Shown: positions 1-7,908, counted from the stretch's first letter. The stretch is 14,633 bases of DNA from Balneolales bacterium (GCA_007133875.1 SLLW01000269.1:1-14633), one strand, 5' to 3'. The notes: generated from the letters alone by a model not told the origin. Translations and numbers: made by a program.

Positions 1-300
1 ATTTCAAGAATTTTTATAACAGTGGTCTTTCCGAGCTCTTTGACCAGCAGTTTTTATATTTTGCTGGCCTACTACAACTGCCTTTTTCTACCATAACAAC
101 CTAACTGGGTTTGTGGCAATGAGTGCAATCACATATTGCATTGCCCACAAAAGGAAAGATAAAACGGGCGATCTCTCTTGCCTGGAAACGTGCACCGTTT
201 AGAGGAATTTAAGGCGAGTAACGTTTTTTGGGTATCCAGCAGCAACAAGAGAAAGAAAGGAAAGGATGAATTTGTGTGCACCTGTATCGCCGGGTACCTG
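1..300. other. Left-edge region without a convincing gene
   Basis: This stretch is AT-rich compared with the genes to its right. On the plus strand a frame is open from the window edge to a TAA at 102-104 (33 codons). It could be the tail of a gene starting outside the window, but I recognise nothing in it. An imperfect hairpin follows at 110-151. From about 152 to 300 I see no coding, RNA or repeat signal on either strand. Minus-strand frames here read through the tRNA and its terminator and are not genes. Confidence 0.5.
110..151. repeat. Imperfect inverted repeat (long hairpin)
   Basis: An outer stem of seven pairs (TTTGTGG with CCACAAA), a short middle stem and an inner six-pair stem (TGCAAT with ATTGCA) enclose a five-base loop, with small bulges between them. 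No run of T follows on either strand, so it is not a typical intrinsic terminator. It lies just after the stop codon of a frame that enters from the left edge, so a 3'-end stabilising hairpin is possible. Its role is unknown. Confidence 0.4.
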
Positions 301-340
301 AAACGAAAAAGGCTTGCAACCCAATGAGTTACAAGCCTTT
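301..340 (-). terminator. Intrinsic terminator of tRNA-Leu
   Basis: Read on the minus strand, a ten-pair stem (one G-U pair) formed by GGCTTGTAAC and GTTGCAAGCC closes a seven-base loop. It is followed at once by TTTTTCGTTT. It starts directly after the CCA end of the tRNA gene, so the tRNA is the end of its transcript. Confidence 0.85.
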
Positions 341-427
341 TGGTGCCGAAGGCGGGACTCGAACCCGCACGGGATTGCTCCCACACGCCCCTGAAACGTG
401 CGCGTCTACCAATTCCGCCACTTCGGC
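341..427 (-). tRNA. tRNA-Leu (anticodon CAG)
   Basis: An 87-base class II tRNA with the CCA end encoded. The acceptor stem GCCGAAG pairs perfectly with CTTCGGC, followed by discriminator A and CCA, the expected leucine discriminator. The anticodon arm CACGT/GCGTG holds the loop TTCAGGG, giving anticodon CAG (reads CUG). A long variable arm (GGGA...TCCC) is typical of tRNA-Leu. The T arm is GCGGG TTCGAGT CCCGC. A terminator follows immediately. I could not identify a convincing promoter in the bases upstream (428-500). Confidence 0.97.
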
Positions 428-657
428 TTAAGTCATCCGGATGTGAAAATCAAACCGCAATGATACCGCTATCTGAGTTTTCGAATTGTCACGGCGGTTA
501 TATGAGTATCTGCCATGCAGATTTCCCGGAGATCTCAAAGATAAGGACTCCCGGATAAATTCCAATGAACTGAAACGAAAGAATGTTGTTTTTTTCGTCA
601 CTGGAAAAGGTAGCCGATATTCGGGTCAATATAGTTCAAAACTCACAATTATCCGGA

Positions 658-1851
658 TTAGCGGCCGGCAAACAGGGTGTGCATTGCATCGCGGTACTCC
701 TGTGACATTCGGATATCTCGTCGCTGCATAATGATTTCCGCTGTTTCTATCGCCTTATCAACGAGGTAGGGTGCCACTCCGTTGTCGGTAACCCAGCTGA
801 ATGATGGAATGTGCTGTGGCGGGAATCCGGTTGTGACAATATTGGTGCAAACGCCGCACATGGTTCCTGCCGATAAAGTGGTATTAATAGCGGTTCTTCC
901 GAGATCACCCATAACAGTACCGATAAATTGTTGTGATGTATCCTGTGGCACCCCGTCCGTCCAGTTCGGCAGTCGTATGGGCTTGTAATTATTCTTCAGA
1001 TTCGAAGTGATGGTATTGGCCCCCAGGTTGCACCATTCACCGATCAGGCTGTTCCCGATAAAACCGTCGTGGCCCTTGTTGGAGTGGCTGTGGAATATCA
1101 CATTATTTATTTCACCATTGACTTTACATACCGGACCGATGGTGGTCCCCCGATACACATTCGCCCCCATTTTTACAGTGGATTGTTCACCGACCGAACC
1201 CGGACCCTGAATGACGGCCCCGAACATAACATGGGAATCACGACCGAGGTAGACCGGCCCGGCCGAAGCGTCAATGACCGCGCCGGGATCGACTTTGGCA
1301 CCTTTTTCAGCATAAATATCATCAGGATTTATCAGGATTGCCTGTGGGAAATCGGGTGCAGATACCGGTTTTGTGCTTTTCAGCAGGGCGACATCCTTGT
1401 TGATCTCTGCCTCATTTTGTTGAAACAGATCCCACAGATGAGAAATCAATGATCCGGCAGCTGTTTCCCGGCCGTTTTTCGGGTCAAATCCGGTCTCCGG
1501 ATGTTTGAATAACGGTAAACTCTTTTCGGTTGATAACCGTATGGCAACAACGTGTCCGCCAGAAAGAATGCGATCACCCCGTTTCAGTCCGCGCACTTCT
1601 GTGGCGGCATTTGAATCGGGCAGCCAGCGGGAATTTATCCATAAGATATCCCTCTGCCCCTCAGGCAGAACGCCGGGAAATATTTTCGAAAGCGGTTCTC
1701 GCGGTATGCGGGTAACCTGCTCGTTATGCAGGTATTTCTGCCATTTTTCCCGGATGGTAAACACGCCGATTCGGAGGTCATCCACCGGGCGGGTCAGGGT
1801 GAGTGGTGCGAAAATCCGGTCTCCATCATCCTCGAAAAAACAGATTGTCAT
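658..1851 (-). CDS. GlmU-like sugar nucleotidyltransferase / acetyltransferase (Bacteroidota type)
   Basis: A 397-residue protein. The N-terminal part opens with FFEDDGDRIFAPLTLTRPV, the form seen in the alternative GlmU family of Bacteroidota (UDP-GlcNAc diphosphorylase / glucosamine-1-phosphate N-acetyltransferase), which lacks the classical GlmU LxAGxGTRM start. Residues about 176-340 form a left-handed beta-helix of hexapeptide repeats. H261 in KGHDGFIG sits where GlmU has its catalytic histidine (NHLTYIG), followed by GANTITSN, matching GlmU GAGTITCN. The predicted role is conversion of glucosamine-1-phosphate to UDP-GlcNAc in the cytoplasm for envelope polymers. It is divergent from glmS, whose product feeds the same pathway, which supports the call. 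The ATG at 1851 has no clear Shine-Dalgarno, as is common in this phylum. Family assignment is firm; the exact substrate is inferred. Confidence 0.85.
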   Translation of the reverse strand: MTICFFEDDGDRIFAPLTLTRPVDDLRIGVFTIREKWQKYLHNEQVTRIPREPLSKIFPGVLPEGQRDILWINSRWLPDSNAATEVRGLKRGDRILSGGHVVAIRLSTEKSLPLFKHPETGFDPKNGRETAAGSLISHLWDLFQQNEAEINKDVALLKSTKPVSAPDFPQAILINPDDIYAEKGAKVDPGAVIDASAGPVYLGRDSHVMFGAVIQGPGSVGEQSTVKMGANVYRGTTIGPVCKVNGEINNVIFHSHSNKGHDGFIGNSLIGEWCNLGANTITSNLKNNYKPIRLPNWTDGVPQDTSQQFIGTVMGDLGRTAINTTLSAGTMCGVCTNIVTTGFPPQHIPSFSWVTDNGVAPYLVDKAIETAEIIMQRRDIRMSQEYRDAMHTLFAGR

Positions 1852-2248
1852 GGCGGTATTGGTGATATTTGTGCCTCTTTTTTATTTTTCCGGCCTTTGA
1901 ACGGTATACATCCGACCGATGTCTCAGGAAGATAACAGATTATCGGAAATCCCTCTACAGATGATCTTGTGTCACGTCAGCGGATTCAGCCGGGCAGATT
2001 AAATTGGGGGAGGTGTGATGCTTTTCGGCACATCATTGTGTTAAATATAGGAAACTCTATTTTTTTGATAGTTATGCATTTTATAAATTCAGCAGTAACC
2101 GGTAGCAATACCGATGAATGCTATATTACAGAGAAGTGACACAGGGGTATGTGGATTATATCTGACGAATCATCAGGCGGTTACGCATTTGGCCTGGTTT
2201 AAATAACGAACGACACCATATCAGTTTACAACAAAAAGAGTATAAATA
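1852..2248. other. Divergent intergenic region between the GlmU-like gene and glmS
   Basis: This 397-base AT-rich spacer must hold the promoters of both divergent genes and the glmS leader. I see no gene. Visible structure: GATAA-CAGA-TTATC near 1930; a five-pair hairpin with a GCAA loop at 2100-2113; and a seven-pair hairpin (ATCAGGC with GCCTGGT, one T-G pair) at about 2173-2197, close to the glmS start. The last is followed by TTAAATAA, not a full T run. No clear -35/-10 pair could be chosen. I saw nothing resembling a glmS ribozyme. Confidence 0.5.
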
Positions 2249-4084
2249 ATGTGCGGAATTGTAGGATACATTGGAAATCGCGTAGCATCGGAAGTTATTC
2301 TTAAAGGGTTGCAACGGCTGGAATATCGGGGTTATGATTCGGCGGGAATTGCCGTGATAAATGATGATATAAAGATTGTCAAGGTAAAAGGGAAGGTAAA
2401 CATGCTGGTTTCTCTTGCTGATGATCACAATGTTTCGGGACACATGGGCATCGGCCACACCCGCTGGGCGACACACGGCGAGCCGAACGATGTCAATGCC
2501 CACCCGCATACCGGCGCAACAGGAAAATTTGCGCTGGTGCATAATGGCATTATTGAGAATTATGATGTACTCCGGCAGGACCTGGAGCAGAAAGGGCACA
2601 TGTTTACCGGGGAGACCGATACGGAGGTACTGGCCCACCTGATTGAAGAAATTCATGAAATGAGCGATCATGACTTTTTCCATTCTGTGCAGCAGGCACT
2701 GCTTCAGGTGGAAGGGACTTACGGAATCGCGGTAATCCATAAGGATAACCCCGACCGCATCATAGTTGCCCGCAAGGGATCACCACTGCTCATCGGTGTC
2801 GGTGAGAATGAACATTTTATCGCATCCGATGCCTCCCCAATCATCGAATATACCAAGAAAGTGGTCTATCTCGAAGATGGGGAGATGGCGGTTATAACCA
2901 GCGATGGATATGAGGTATCTACACTGAAGGATGTGCTGCTGACCAAAGAGGTTCACGAGTTGGCCATGAGTCTGGAGCAGATCGAAAAAGGTGGGTTTCC
3001 CCATTTTATGCTCAAAGAGATTTTCGAGCAGAGCGATACCATCGCCGACTGTATGCGCGGACGCCTGATGGTTCATGAAAACAGGATTCAACTTGGCGGG
3101 CTGGATGGCGTGGTTGAGAAGCTTGCCAATGCCCGGCGGGTGATTATTGCTGCTTGTGGAACCAGCTGGCACGCCGGACTGGTGGGAGAATACCTGTTTG
3201 AATATCTGGCACATATGCCGGTGGAAGTGGAGTATGCCTCGGAGTTCCGGTATCGTCAACAGCTAATTGACGAACGGGATGTGATGATTGTCATCTCCCA
3301 GAGTGGCGAAACGGCCGATACGCTGGCGGCACTTCGGGAGGCGAAAAAGCGGGGTGCCATGGTTCTTGGAATCTGCAACGTGGTGGGATCAACCATCGCG
3401 CGGGAGACCGATGCGGGCGTCTACACCCACGCCGGACCGGAAATAGGGGTGGCCTCAACGAAGGCATTTACCGCCCAGGTTACGATCCTGACGATGATGG
3501 CAATGCTCATGGGCCGGGAAACGAATGTCATTTCCGATGACTACATGCGGAAGCTGGTGAAGGAGCTCCGGTCGGTACCTGCCAAGATTGAAGAGATTCT
3601 GAAAGACACTTCGGATATCGAGGCTATCGCACGCCTGTTCACCTATGCTCCCAACTTCCTCTACCTGGGCCGCTCCTATAATTTCCCGGTAGCACTGGAA
3701 GGCGCCCTCAAGCTCAAGGAGATCTCCTATATTCATGCGGAAGGATATCCCGCAGCAGAAATGAAGCACGGACCGATCGCCCTGATTGATGAACATATGC
3801 CGGTTGTGGTTATCGCTGCCACCGACCATACCAATGACAAGATGATCAGTAATATTGAAGAGGTACGTGCACGAAAGGGGCGGTTAATAGCTATTTCATC
3901 GGATGGCCAATCTGGTGTTGCCCGGCATGCCGAATTCAATATCACCATTCCGGAAGTTCATGACTGCATGACTCCGCTTCTTACCGCTGTTCCGCTGCAG
4001 CTGTTATCCTATTACATAGCGGTAAATCGAAAATGTGACGTCGACCAACCCCGCAACCTGGCAAAAAGCGTAACGGTCGAATGA
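2249..4084 (+). CDS. glmS: Glutamine--fructose-6-phosphate aminotransferase (isomerizing)
   Basis: A full-length 611-residue GlmS (E. coli 609), making glucosamine-6-phosphate from fructose-6-phosphate and glutamine, the committed step to UDP-GlcNAc. The N-terminal glutaminase domain starts MCGIVGYIG. Cys2 becomes the N-terminal nucleophile after Met removal. RLEYRGYDSAG and the GHTRWATHG stretch are classical. Two SIS sugar-isomerase domains follow: GTSWHAG from residue 304, SQSGET at 350-355, and LGRSYNFPVALEGALKLKE further on. The C-terminus DQPRNLAKSVTVE closes over the active site and is the canonical ending. The ATG is preceded by A-rich sequence with weak AAAGAG. The gene is divergent from the GlmU-like gene. 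The downstream regulator starts 61 bases after the stop, with its own possible promoter. Confidence 0.98.
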   Translation: MCGIVGYIGNRVASEVILKGLQRLEYRGYDSAGIAVINDDIKIVKVKGKVNMLVSLADDHNVSGHMGIGHTRWATHGEPNDVNAHPHTGATGKFALVHNGIIENYDVLRQDLEQKGHMFTGETDTEVLAHLIEEIHEMSDHDFFHSVQQALLQVEGTYGIAVIHKDNPDRIIVARKGSPLLIGVGENEHFIASDASPIIEYTKKVVYLEDGEMAVITSDGYEVSTLKDVLLTKEVHELAMSLEQIEKGGFPHFMLKEIFEQSDTIADCMRGRLMVHENRIQLGGLDGVVEKLANARRVIIAACGTSWHAGLVGEYLFEYLAHMPVEVEYASEFRYRQQLIDERDVMIVISQSGETADTLAALREAKKRGAMVLGICNVVGSTIARETDAGVYTHAGPEIGVASTKAFTAQVTILTMMAMLMGRETNVISDDYMRKLVKELRSVPAKIEEILKDTSDIEAIARLFTYAPNFLYLGRSYNFPVALEGALKLKEISYIHAEGYPAAEMKHGPIALIDEHMPVVVIAATDHTNDKMISNIEEVRARKGRLIAISSDGQSGVARHAEFNITIPEVHDCMTPLLTAVPLQLLSYYIAVNRKCDVDQPRNLAKSVTVE

Positions 4085-4106
4085 CAATATCTCCGATTTT
4101 TCACAC

Positions 4107-4115
4107 TGGTATATA
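4107..4115 (+). promoter_or_regulatory. Possible extended -10 promoter for the HMA-AraC regulator
   Basis: TG-G-TATATA in the glmS-regulator gap fits an extended -10 box, placing a start near 4122 and a leader of about 24 bases before the ATG at 4146. No good -35 is visible. The regulator may instead, or also, be read from glmS, since I see no terminator after glmS. Confidence 0.3.
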
Positions 4116-4145
4116 CTGTAAGAATTGTTGCCCGTTTACCGTTCT

Positions 4146-4796
4146 ATGACCATGATGGTACAAGCTAATAATCAACGCGCTTCGGTTACACCAGAGGCGG
4201 ATGAATCAAATCAGGCGACCTTGCGAATAAAAAACATGGTCTGTGACCGGTGTATCATGAGTGTTGAATCCTTGTTGCGCAACAAAGGGTTCGGAGTCAG
4301 TAACGTCACGCTTGGTGAAGCGGTTGTTACACCGCAACCGGAACCGGAACAATTGGAGAATCTCAGACAGTCGCTTGAGGAGATCGGATTTGAACTGGCA
4401 CGTGATCGGCGCGATGAAATGGTAACAACCATCAAATCGGAATTGATTGCCTATCTCAATCTGGTTGAAAAAAAGCAGCTGGCTGCCGAACAAAGCCCGC
4501 CCCTTATTTCGGAGTATTTATCCGGCAAGCTTCATCGCTCGTATCCCACATTGAGCCGTGCATTTACCGCATCAGAAGATATCTCCATTGAAAGGTATTT
4601 GATCCGCCTGCGCATTGAGCGGGTTAAAGAACTGCTGAGTTACGGTGACCTGACACTTAGCGAAGTTGCCTGGCAGCTTGGATATAGCAGTGTCCAACAT
4701 CTCTCGGCCCAGTTTAAGACCGTTACAGGAATGTCGGTATCGGAGTACAAAAAAAACAGAGACCAGCCCCGCCAGAATCTCGACACCATCCGTTAA
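4146..4796 (+). CDS. HMA-domain AraC-type transcriptional regulator (probable copper sensor)
   Basis: A 216-residue fusion of two known domains. Residues about 24-85 form a heavy-metal-associated ferredoxin-like fold with NMVCDRC (C33, C36) as the soft-metal site and GFEL in the position of the conserved GF/GY loop of Cu(I) chaperones. Residues about 118-205 form an AraC/XylS double helix-turn-helix: IERYLIRLRIERVKELL between the two HTH units, then LTLSEVAWQLGYSS and SAQFKTVTGMSVSEY. The classical AraC cupin sensor domain is absent. Proteins of this layout are widespread in Bacteroidota, but I know of no firm functional study. It sits directly before copA, so control of the copper genes is the natural inference. 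An in-frame TTG lies upstream at 4125; I chose the ATG at 4146, though ATGs at 4152 and 4155 are also possible. Domain calls are firm; activator or repressor role is unknown. Confidence 0.88.
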   Translation: MTMMVQANNQRASVTPEADESNQATLRIKNMVCDRCIMSVESLLRNKGFGVSNVTLGEAVVTPQPEPEQLENLRQSLEEIGFELARDRRDEMVTTIKSELIAYLNLVEKKQLAAEQSPPLISEYLSGKLHRSYPTLSRAFTASEDISIERYLIRLRIERVKELLSYGDLTLSEVAWQLGYSSVQHLSAQFKTVTGMSVSEYKKNRDQPRQNLDTIR

Positions 4797-4852
4797 GATA
4801 CCAACCCGTTTGGCTGCCCGCCATATCGGATCCCTGCAGAGGTATCTCCCAA

Positions 4853-4863
4853 AATCCACAAGC
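4853..4863 (+). promoter_or_regulatory. 11-base motif AATCCACAAGC upstream of copA
   Basis: AATCCACAAGC lies about 115 bases before the copA start and is followed by AT-rich sequence. The same 11 bases recur at 7353-7363, upstream of the small-peptide/copZ unit, again followed by AT-rich sequence. This would fit a shared regulator site, for instance for the HMA-AraC protein encoded next door. It is a pattern seen by eye and no binding data support it. Confidence 0.3.
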
Positions 4864-4881
4864 GTCAAAATTATATAACAT

Positions 4882-4904
4882 TTGCGCACGTCGGTATAAC
4901 GCAA
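4882..4904. promoter_or_regulatory. Inverted repeat TTGCG-N13-CGCAA in the copA promoter region
   Basis: Perfect five-base arms, TTGCG and CGCAA, flank a 13-base centre that includes TATAAC (4895-4900), a possible -10. An operator overlapping a promoter would look like this, about 75 bases before the copA start. No matching -35 at 16-18 bases is visible. The arms are short, so chance is a real alternative. Confidence 0.25.
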
Positions 4905-4978
4905 GTCCGGAAGTTGTTTCGTTTATTTAGTGGTCACATGACATACCCACTCCCATGAATTAATAACGGAACGAACAG

Positions 4979-7351
4979 GTGAATATCCAGGACGAGCAGA
5001 CAGTACCGGACCATAGAGCAAAAAATGGATCGGAATCTTCGGACAAGACGACGCCACAAACCTTGCAGATCGAGGGCATGAGTTGTGCGTCCTGCGTTGC
5101 AAATGTGGAGCGCGCACTGAAATCGGTCGAAGGTGTAGAGACGGCGGATGTGAGTCTGGCATCATCCGAGGCCAGAGTCGCCGGAAAACAAGGCAATGTG
5201 GAAGCGTTGATCCGTGCTGTCGAGAAAGCAGGATTCCGCGCCCGAAAACTGGATGATTTTGGTGCATCCGATAACGGGGAGCCCGGAAGTGATGAAGAGC
5301 CGGCCACCGCCGGGAAACGCACATCCGTCACCTCCGGTTTCAAACGAAAGTTCTGGATAGCTCTTCCGCTCGCCGCGGTAGTGTTTATACTGGATATGGG
5401 CCCGATGGCCATTCCTGCCTGGCATGACTGGGTAGCCGGTCATCTCACAATCTGGAACAGCATTCAAATGGCCCTCACTGCGGTCATTCTTTTTTATACC
5501 GGGTCATCATTTTTTGTCGGCGCCTGGAATTCGGCACGTCACAAAACGGCTGATATGAATAGCCTGGTGGCAATCGGTACCGGAGCCGCGTTCTTTTTCA
5601 GTACCTATGCCCTCTTTTTTGGCGTAGAGGGGGGATTGGTCCAGCCGCATGATGTCTATTTTGAAACCGCCGCCATCATTATTGCGCTCATATTGCTGGG
5701 TAAATGGATGGAGGAACGCGCGCGACACCGGGGACGGGATGCGATCACCGGCCTGCTGGAGATGGCCCCGCAAAAGGCAAACAGATTTGAAAATCCCGAA
5801 GCCGCCAATGGTGACAGGCCCGTGGAGACCATCCCGGTGAAACGTGTCGTGCCCGGCGATCGCCTGCTGGTGAAAGCCTGGGAACAGATTCCGGTTGACG
5901 GCAAGGTGATCAGCGGCCACTCTAGTGTCGATGAGTCGATGATGACAGGCGAAAGTGTGCCGGTTGAAAAGCAGGTTGACGACCCGGTCGTGGGCGGAAC
6001 CCGCAACACATCAACCTCTTTTGAGATGATCGCTACCCATGTTGGTGCCGAGACGGCCCTGGCACGGATCATCAATACAGTCCGGGATGCCCAGAACTCC
6101 AAACCGCCCATTCAGCGCCTGGTGGATAACGTCGCCTCCATATTTGTGCCGATAGTGCTGGTGGTGGCTTTGATTACGTTTCTGCTGTGGTTGTGGCTGG
6201 GGAGTCCGGCACAGGCGATGGTCAATATGGTTGCTGTACTGGTGATCGCTTGTCCGTGTGCGCTGGGCCTGGCCACCCCGACGGGGCTGATGGTGAGTTC
6301 GGGACGGGCGGCCGAGAAGGGGATTCTGATCAGGGATGCGGTGACGCTGGAAGAGGCCCGAATGATCGACATTATCATGTTTGACAAAACCGGAACACTC
6401 ACTACCGGGGTGATGGAGGTTAATCACGTGGTTCCGTTTGACTCTCCTGGCAGTAGTCATAATCCGGATTCTGATCACCCGCCGGAGACCGGGGAATCGG
6501 TTCCCCTTTCCGTTCCGGCAAAGAAACTGTTATCCTGGGCGGCATCGGTGGAACGACAGTCTGACCACCCCATCGCCGCAAGTATTATGCGTTTTGCCGA
6601 AAGCGAAGGAGTGGCGTTGACAGACGCCAGGGAAGTGGAGACCTTCATGGGTATGGGAATAAGTGGTACGATAGCGGGCCGTGTGGTGAGTGTAAGCGCC
6701 CATACCGCCCATGATGAATATACCGACGAACAACAGGAGCTGATCACCAGCGCACAGGACCGTGGCGAAACGGTGCTTTTGGTGCAAATGGATGATAAAC
6801 CCGCCGGTATTATCACCGTTTCCGATCAGATACGGCCTGAAGCCGCCGGTGTCATAAAGAAACTGAATAAAATGAACATTGAAACGGTGATGGTAACCGG
6901 AGATCACCCGCGCAATGCAAAAGTTGTTGCAGATCAGCTTGGGATCGATCACGTAGAGGCCGGAGTGCTGCCGGACCAAAAGGCCGAACGTGTAAGGGAA
7001 TATCAGGGCCTTGGAAAACGGGTTGCCATGGTCGGTGACGGCATCAATGATGCCGCCGCACTTGTCCAGGCAGACCTGGGAATGGCGCTCTCCGGTGGAA
7101 CCGATCTGGCGATGTCATCTTCCGATATCACACTTGTCGGTGGCAGTTTGGGAAAAGTTGTGGATGCCATCGAACTTTCCCGCGGCACCCTTCGGATCAT
7201 CCGGCAGAATCTTTTCTGGGCGTTTGTGTATAACTCCATCGGAATTCCGCTTGCGGCTCTCGGGTTATTAAGCCCGATGTTTGCAGCATTTGCCATGGGC
7301 ATGAGCTCGGTGAGTGTGGTAACCAACAGTCTGAGAATTAAAAAAATATAA
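4979..7351 (+). CDS. copA: Cu(I)-exporting P-type ATPase
   Basis: A 790-residue P1B-1 ATPase of the inner membrane that drives Cu(I) from cytoplasm to periplasm. It has one N-terminal HMA domain (GMSCASC, C36 and C39) and then an acidic linker before the first membrane helix. Catalytic motifs run in order: TGES at 323-326 (actuator), CPC at 425-427 in the sixth helix (metal path), DKTGT with D469 phosphorylated, HP at 530-531 (nucleotide binding), and GDGIND at 686-691. The C-terminal helices carry [12 protein letters not shown] and [12 protein letters not shown], the asparagine/tyrosine and Met-Ser-Ser signature of Cu(I) pumps rather than Zn or Cd pumps. The start is GTG; the nearest upstream ATG in frame is cut off by a stop, and later ATGs lie within the HMA domain. 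The gene follows the HMA-AraC regulator by 182 bases, room for its own promoter. Confidence 0.96.
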   Translation: MNIQDEQTVPDHRAKNGSESSDKTTPQTLQIEGMSCASCVANVERALKSVEGVETADVSLASSEARVAGKQGNVEALIRAVEKAGFRARKLDDFGASDNGEPGSDEEPATAGKRTSVTSGFKRKFWIALPLAAVVFILDMGPMAIPAWHDWVAGHLTIWNSIQMALTAVILFYTGSSFFVGAWNSARHKTADMNSLVAIGTGAAFFFSTYALFFGVEGGLVQPHDVYFETAAIIIALILLGKWMEERARHRGRDAITGLLEMAPQKANRFENPEAANGDRPVETIPVKRVVPGDRLLVKAWEQIPVDGKVISGHSSVDESMMTGESVPVEKQVDDPVVGGTRNTSTSFEMIATHVGAETALARIINTVRDAQNSKPPIQRLVDNVASIFVPIVLVVALITFLLWLWLGSPAQAMVNMVAVLVIACPCALGLATPTGLMVSSGRAAEKGILIRDAVTLEEARMIDIIMFDKTGTLTTGVMEVNHVVPFDSPGSSHNPDSDHPPETGESVPLSVPAKKLLSWAASVERQSDHPIAASIMRFAESEGVALTDAREVETFMGMGISGTIAGRVVSVSAHTAHDEYTDEQQELITSAQDRGETVLLVQMDDKPAGIITVSDQIRPEAAGVIKKLNKMNIETVMVTGDHPRNAKVVADQLGIDHVEAGVLPDQKAERVREYQGLGKRVAMVGDGINDAAALVQADLGMALSGGTDLAMSSSDITLVGGSLGKVVDAIELSRGTLRIIRQNLFWAFVYNSIGIPLAALGLLSPMFAAFAMGMSSVSVVTNSLRIKKI

Positions 7352-7565
7352 TAATCCACAAGCAAAGTTAATAAATTTTAATATATTGACGATAACTATC
7401 AAACCAGATGACCAGGTGTATCAAAATCGACCATATGAGGCTGTAAGTTAAGGTATGTAGGAATTTAGATATCTTGACATGTTCCATTTCGGAAACCAGG
7501 CTTGCTAATTATGGTTGAAGATGTGTCGGGAAATCACTACTTATCCACCAACTTTCAACATCGAT
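7352..7565 (+). other. Non-coding stretch between copA and the small membrane peptide
   Basis: This AT-rich stretch starts at the end of copA. It holds the repeated 11-base motif (7353-7363). Good -35-like hexamers TTGACG (7386-7391) and TTGACA (7474-7479) are present, but neither has a recognisable -10 at 16-18 bases. No GC-rich hairpin with a T run marks the end of copA. It probably carries the promoter of the downstream small-peptide/copZ/Cys-rich unit. I see no RNA gene. Confidence 0.4.
7353..7363 (+). promoter_or_regulatory. Second copy of the AATCCACAAGC motif
   Basis: Identical over 11 bases to 4853-4863 upstream of copA. It lies two bases after the copA stop codon and about 230 bases before the small-peptide ATG. 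The ten bases ATAATCCACA at 7351-7360 also occur in reverse complement at 2150-2159 upstream of glmS. The sequence is close to a DnaA-box (TTATCCACA), an alternative reading. Confidence 0.3.
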
Positions 7566-7583
7566 ATGAATCGAGGTCAAGCA

Positions 7584-7658
7584 ATGAAGCGTTGGAAAAA
7601 CCGCGTTGCGACAGCAATGGTAGTTCTGGTGATACTTATCGTCTTTATGACCGGCTGA
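7584..7658 (+). CDS. Small single-span membrane peptide (24 aa), function unknown
   Basis: ATG at 7584 opens a 24-codon frame ending in TGA (7656-7658). The peptide has a basic start (MKRWKNR) and then a hydrophobic stretch of about 17 residues (VATAMVVLVILIVFMTG), the shape of a one-helix membrane protein with its N-terminus in the cytoplasm. A Shine-Dalgarno-like GAGG (7573-7576) lies seven bases upstream, better than those of most genes here. An in-frame ATG at 7566 would give 30 residues. A CCGGC-TGA-GCCGG hairpin overlaps the stop. copZ begins 34 bases downstream. I do not recognise the family. A subunit or regulator of CopA, in the way small peptides such as KdpF accompany other membrane complexes, is speculation. 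Its small size means it could be chance. Confidence 0.45.
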   Translation: MKRWKNRVATAMVVLVILIVFMTG

Positions 7659-7692
7659 GCCGGATTAATAAAAACGATTAAGTAAAATAACC

Positions 7693-7905
7693 ATGGAAAA
7701 AAAAGAAATTTTTAACGTAGATGGCATGAGTTGCAGTGGCTGTGCCGGTACTGTTCAGAGTGCACTGGTACAAGCGGACGGCGTACGTGAAGCACGTGTT
7801 GATTTTGCTGAAGGAATTGCTGAGATTACACACTCGCTTTCCGATTCGGAAATATCTGAAATTGTGACCGGTGCCGGTTACCGGGTTTCAGGAAAAAGAG
7901 AGTAA
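7693..7905 (+). CDS. copZ: Copper chaperone, HMA domain protein
   Basis: A 70-residue single HMA domain that binds Cu(I) in the cytoplasm and delivers it to CopA. The metal loop is GMSCSGC, and the GAGYRV stretch near the end carries the tyrosine typical of bacterial CopZ. Length and fold match the family. No Shine-Dalgarno is visible before the ATG. It lies 341 bases after copA and 57 bases before the Cys-rich gene. Of the three HMA domains in this locus (regulator CDRC, CopA CASC, CopZ CSGC), this is the free carrier. Confidence 0.92.
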   Translation: MEKKEIFNVDGMSCSGCAGTVQSALVQADGVREARVDFAEGIAEITHSLSDSEISEIVTGAGYRVSGKRE

Positions 7906-7908
7906 GGA

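Noticed and set aside
3..104. Plus-strand frame open from the left edge to TAA at 102-104
   Set aside because: Only 33 codons, no start visible and no recognisable motif. It is kept only as a possibility in the left-edge entry.
129..386. Minus-strand open frames reading from the tRNA into the region to its left
   Set aside because: They start inside tRNA-Leu and run through its terminator. The proteins have no recognisable features.
2150..2248. glmS ribozyme in the glmS leader
   Set aside because: I could not find the conserved core of that ribozyme, and it is known mainly from Firmicutes-type bacteria.
4125..4145. TTG start of the HMA-AraC gene seven codons upstream
   Set aside because: The ATG at 4146 is in frame, begins well before the HMA fold, and leaves a reasonable leader after the possible -10 box.
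7541..7549. DnaA-box-like TTATCCACC, together with the AATCCACA copies, as a replication origin
   Set aside because: Only scattered near-matches, with no AT-rich unwinding element cluster, dnaA or dnaN nearby. It is not enough to call an origin.
7511..7681. 56-codon plus-strand frame overlapping the small membrane peptide in another frame
   Set aside because: No Shine-Dalgarno, no recognisable domain and a polar low-information sequence. The overlapping peptide has better signals.
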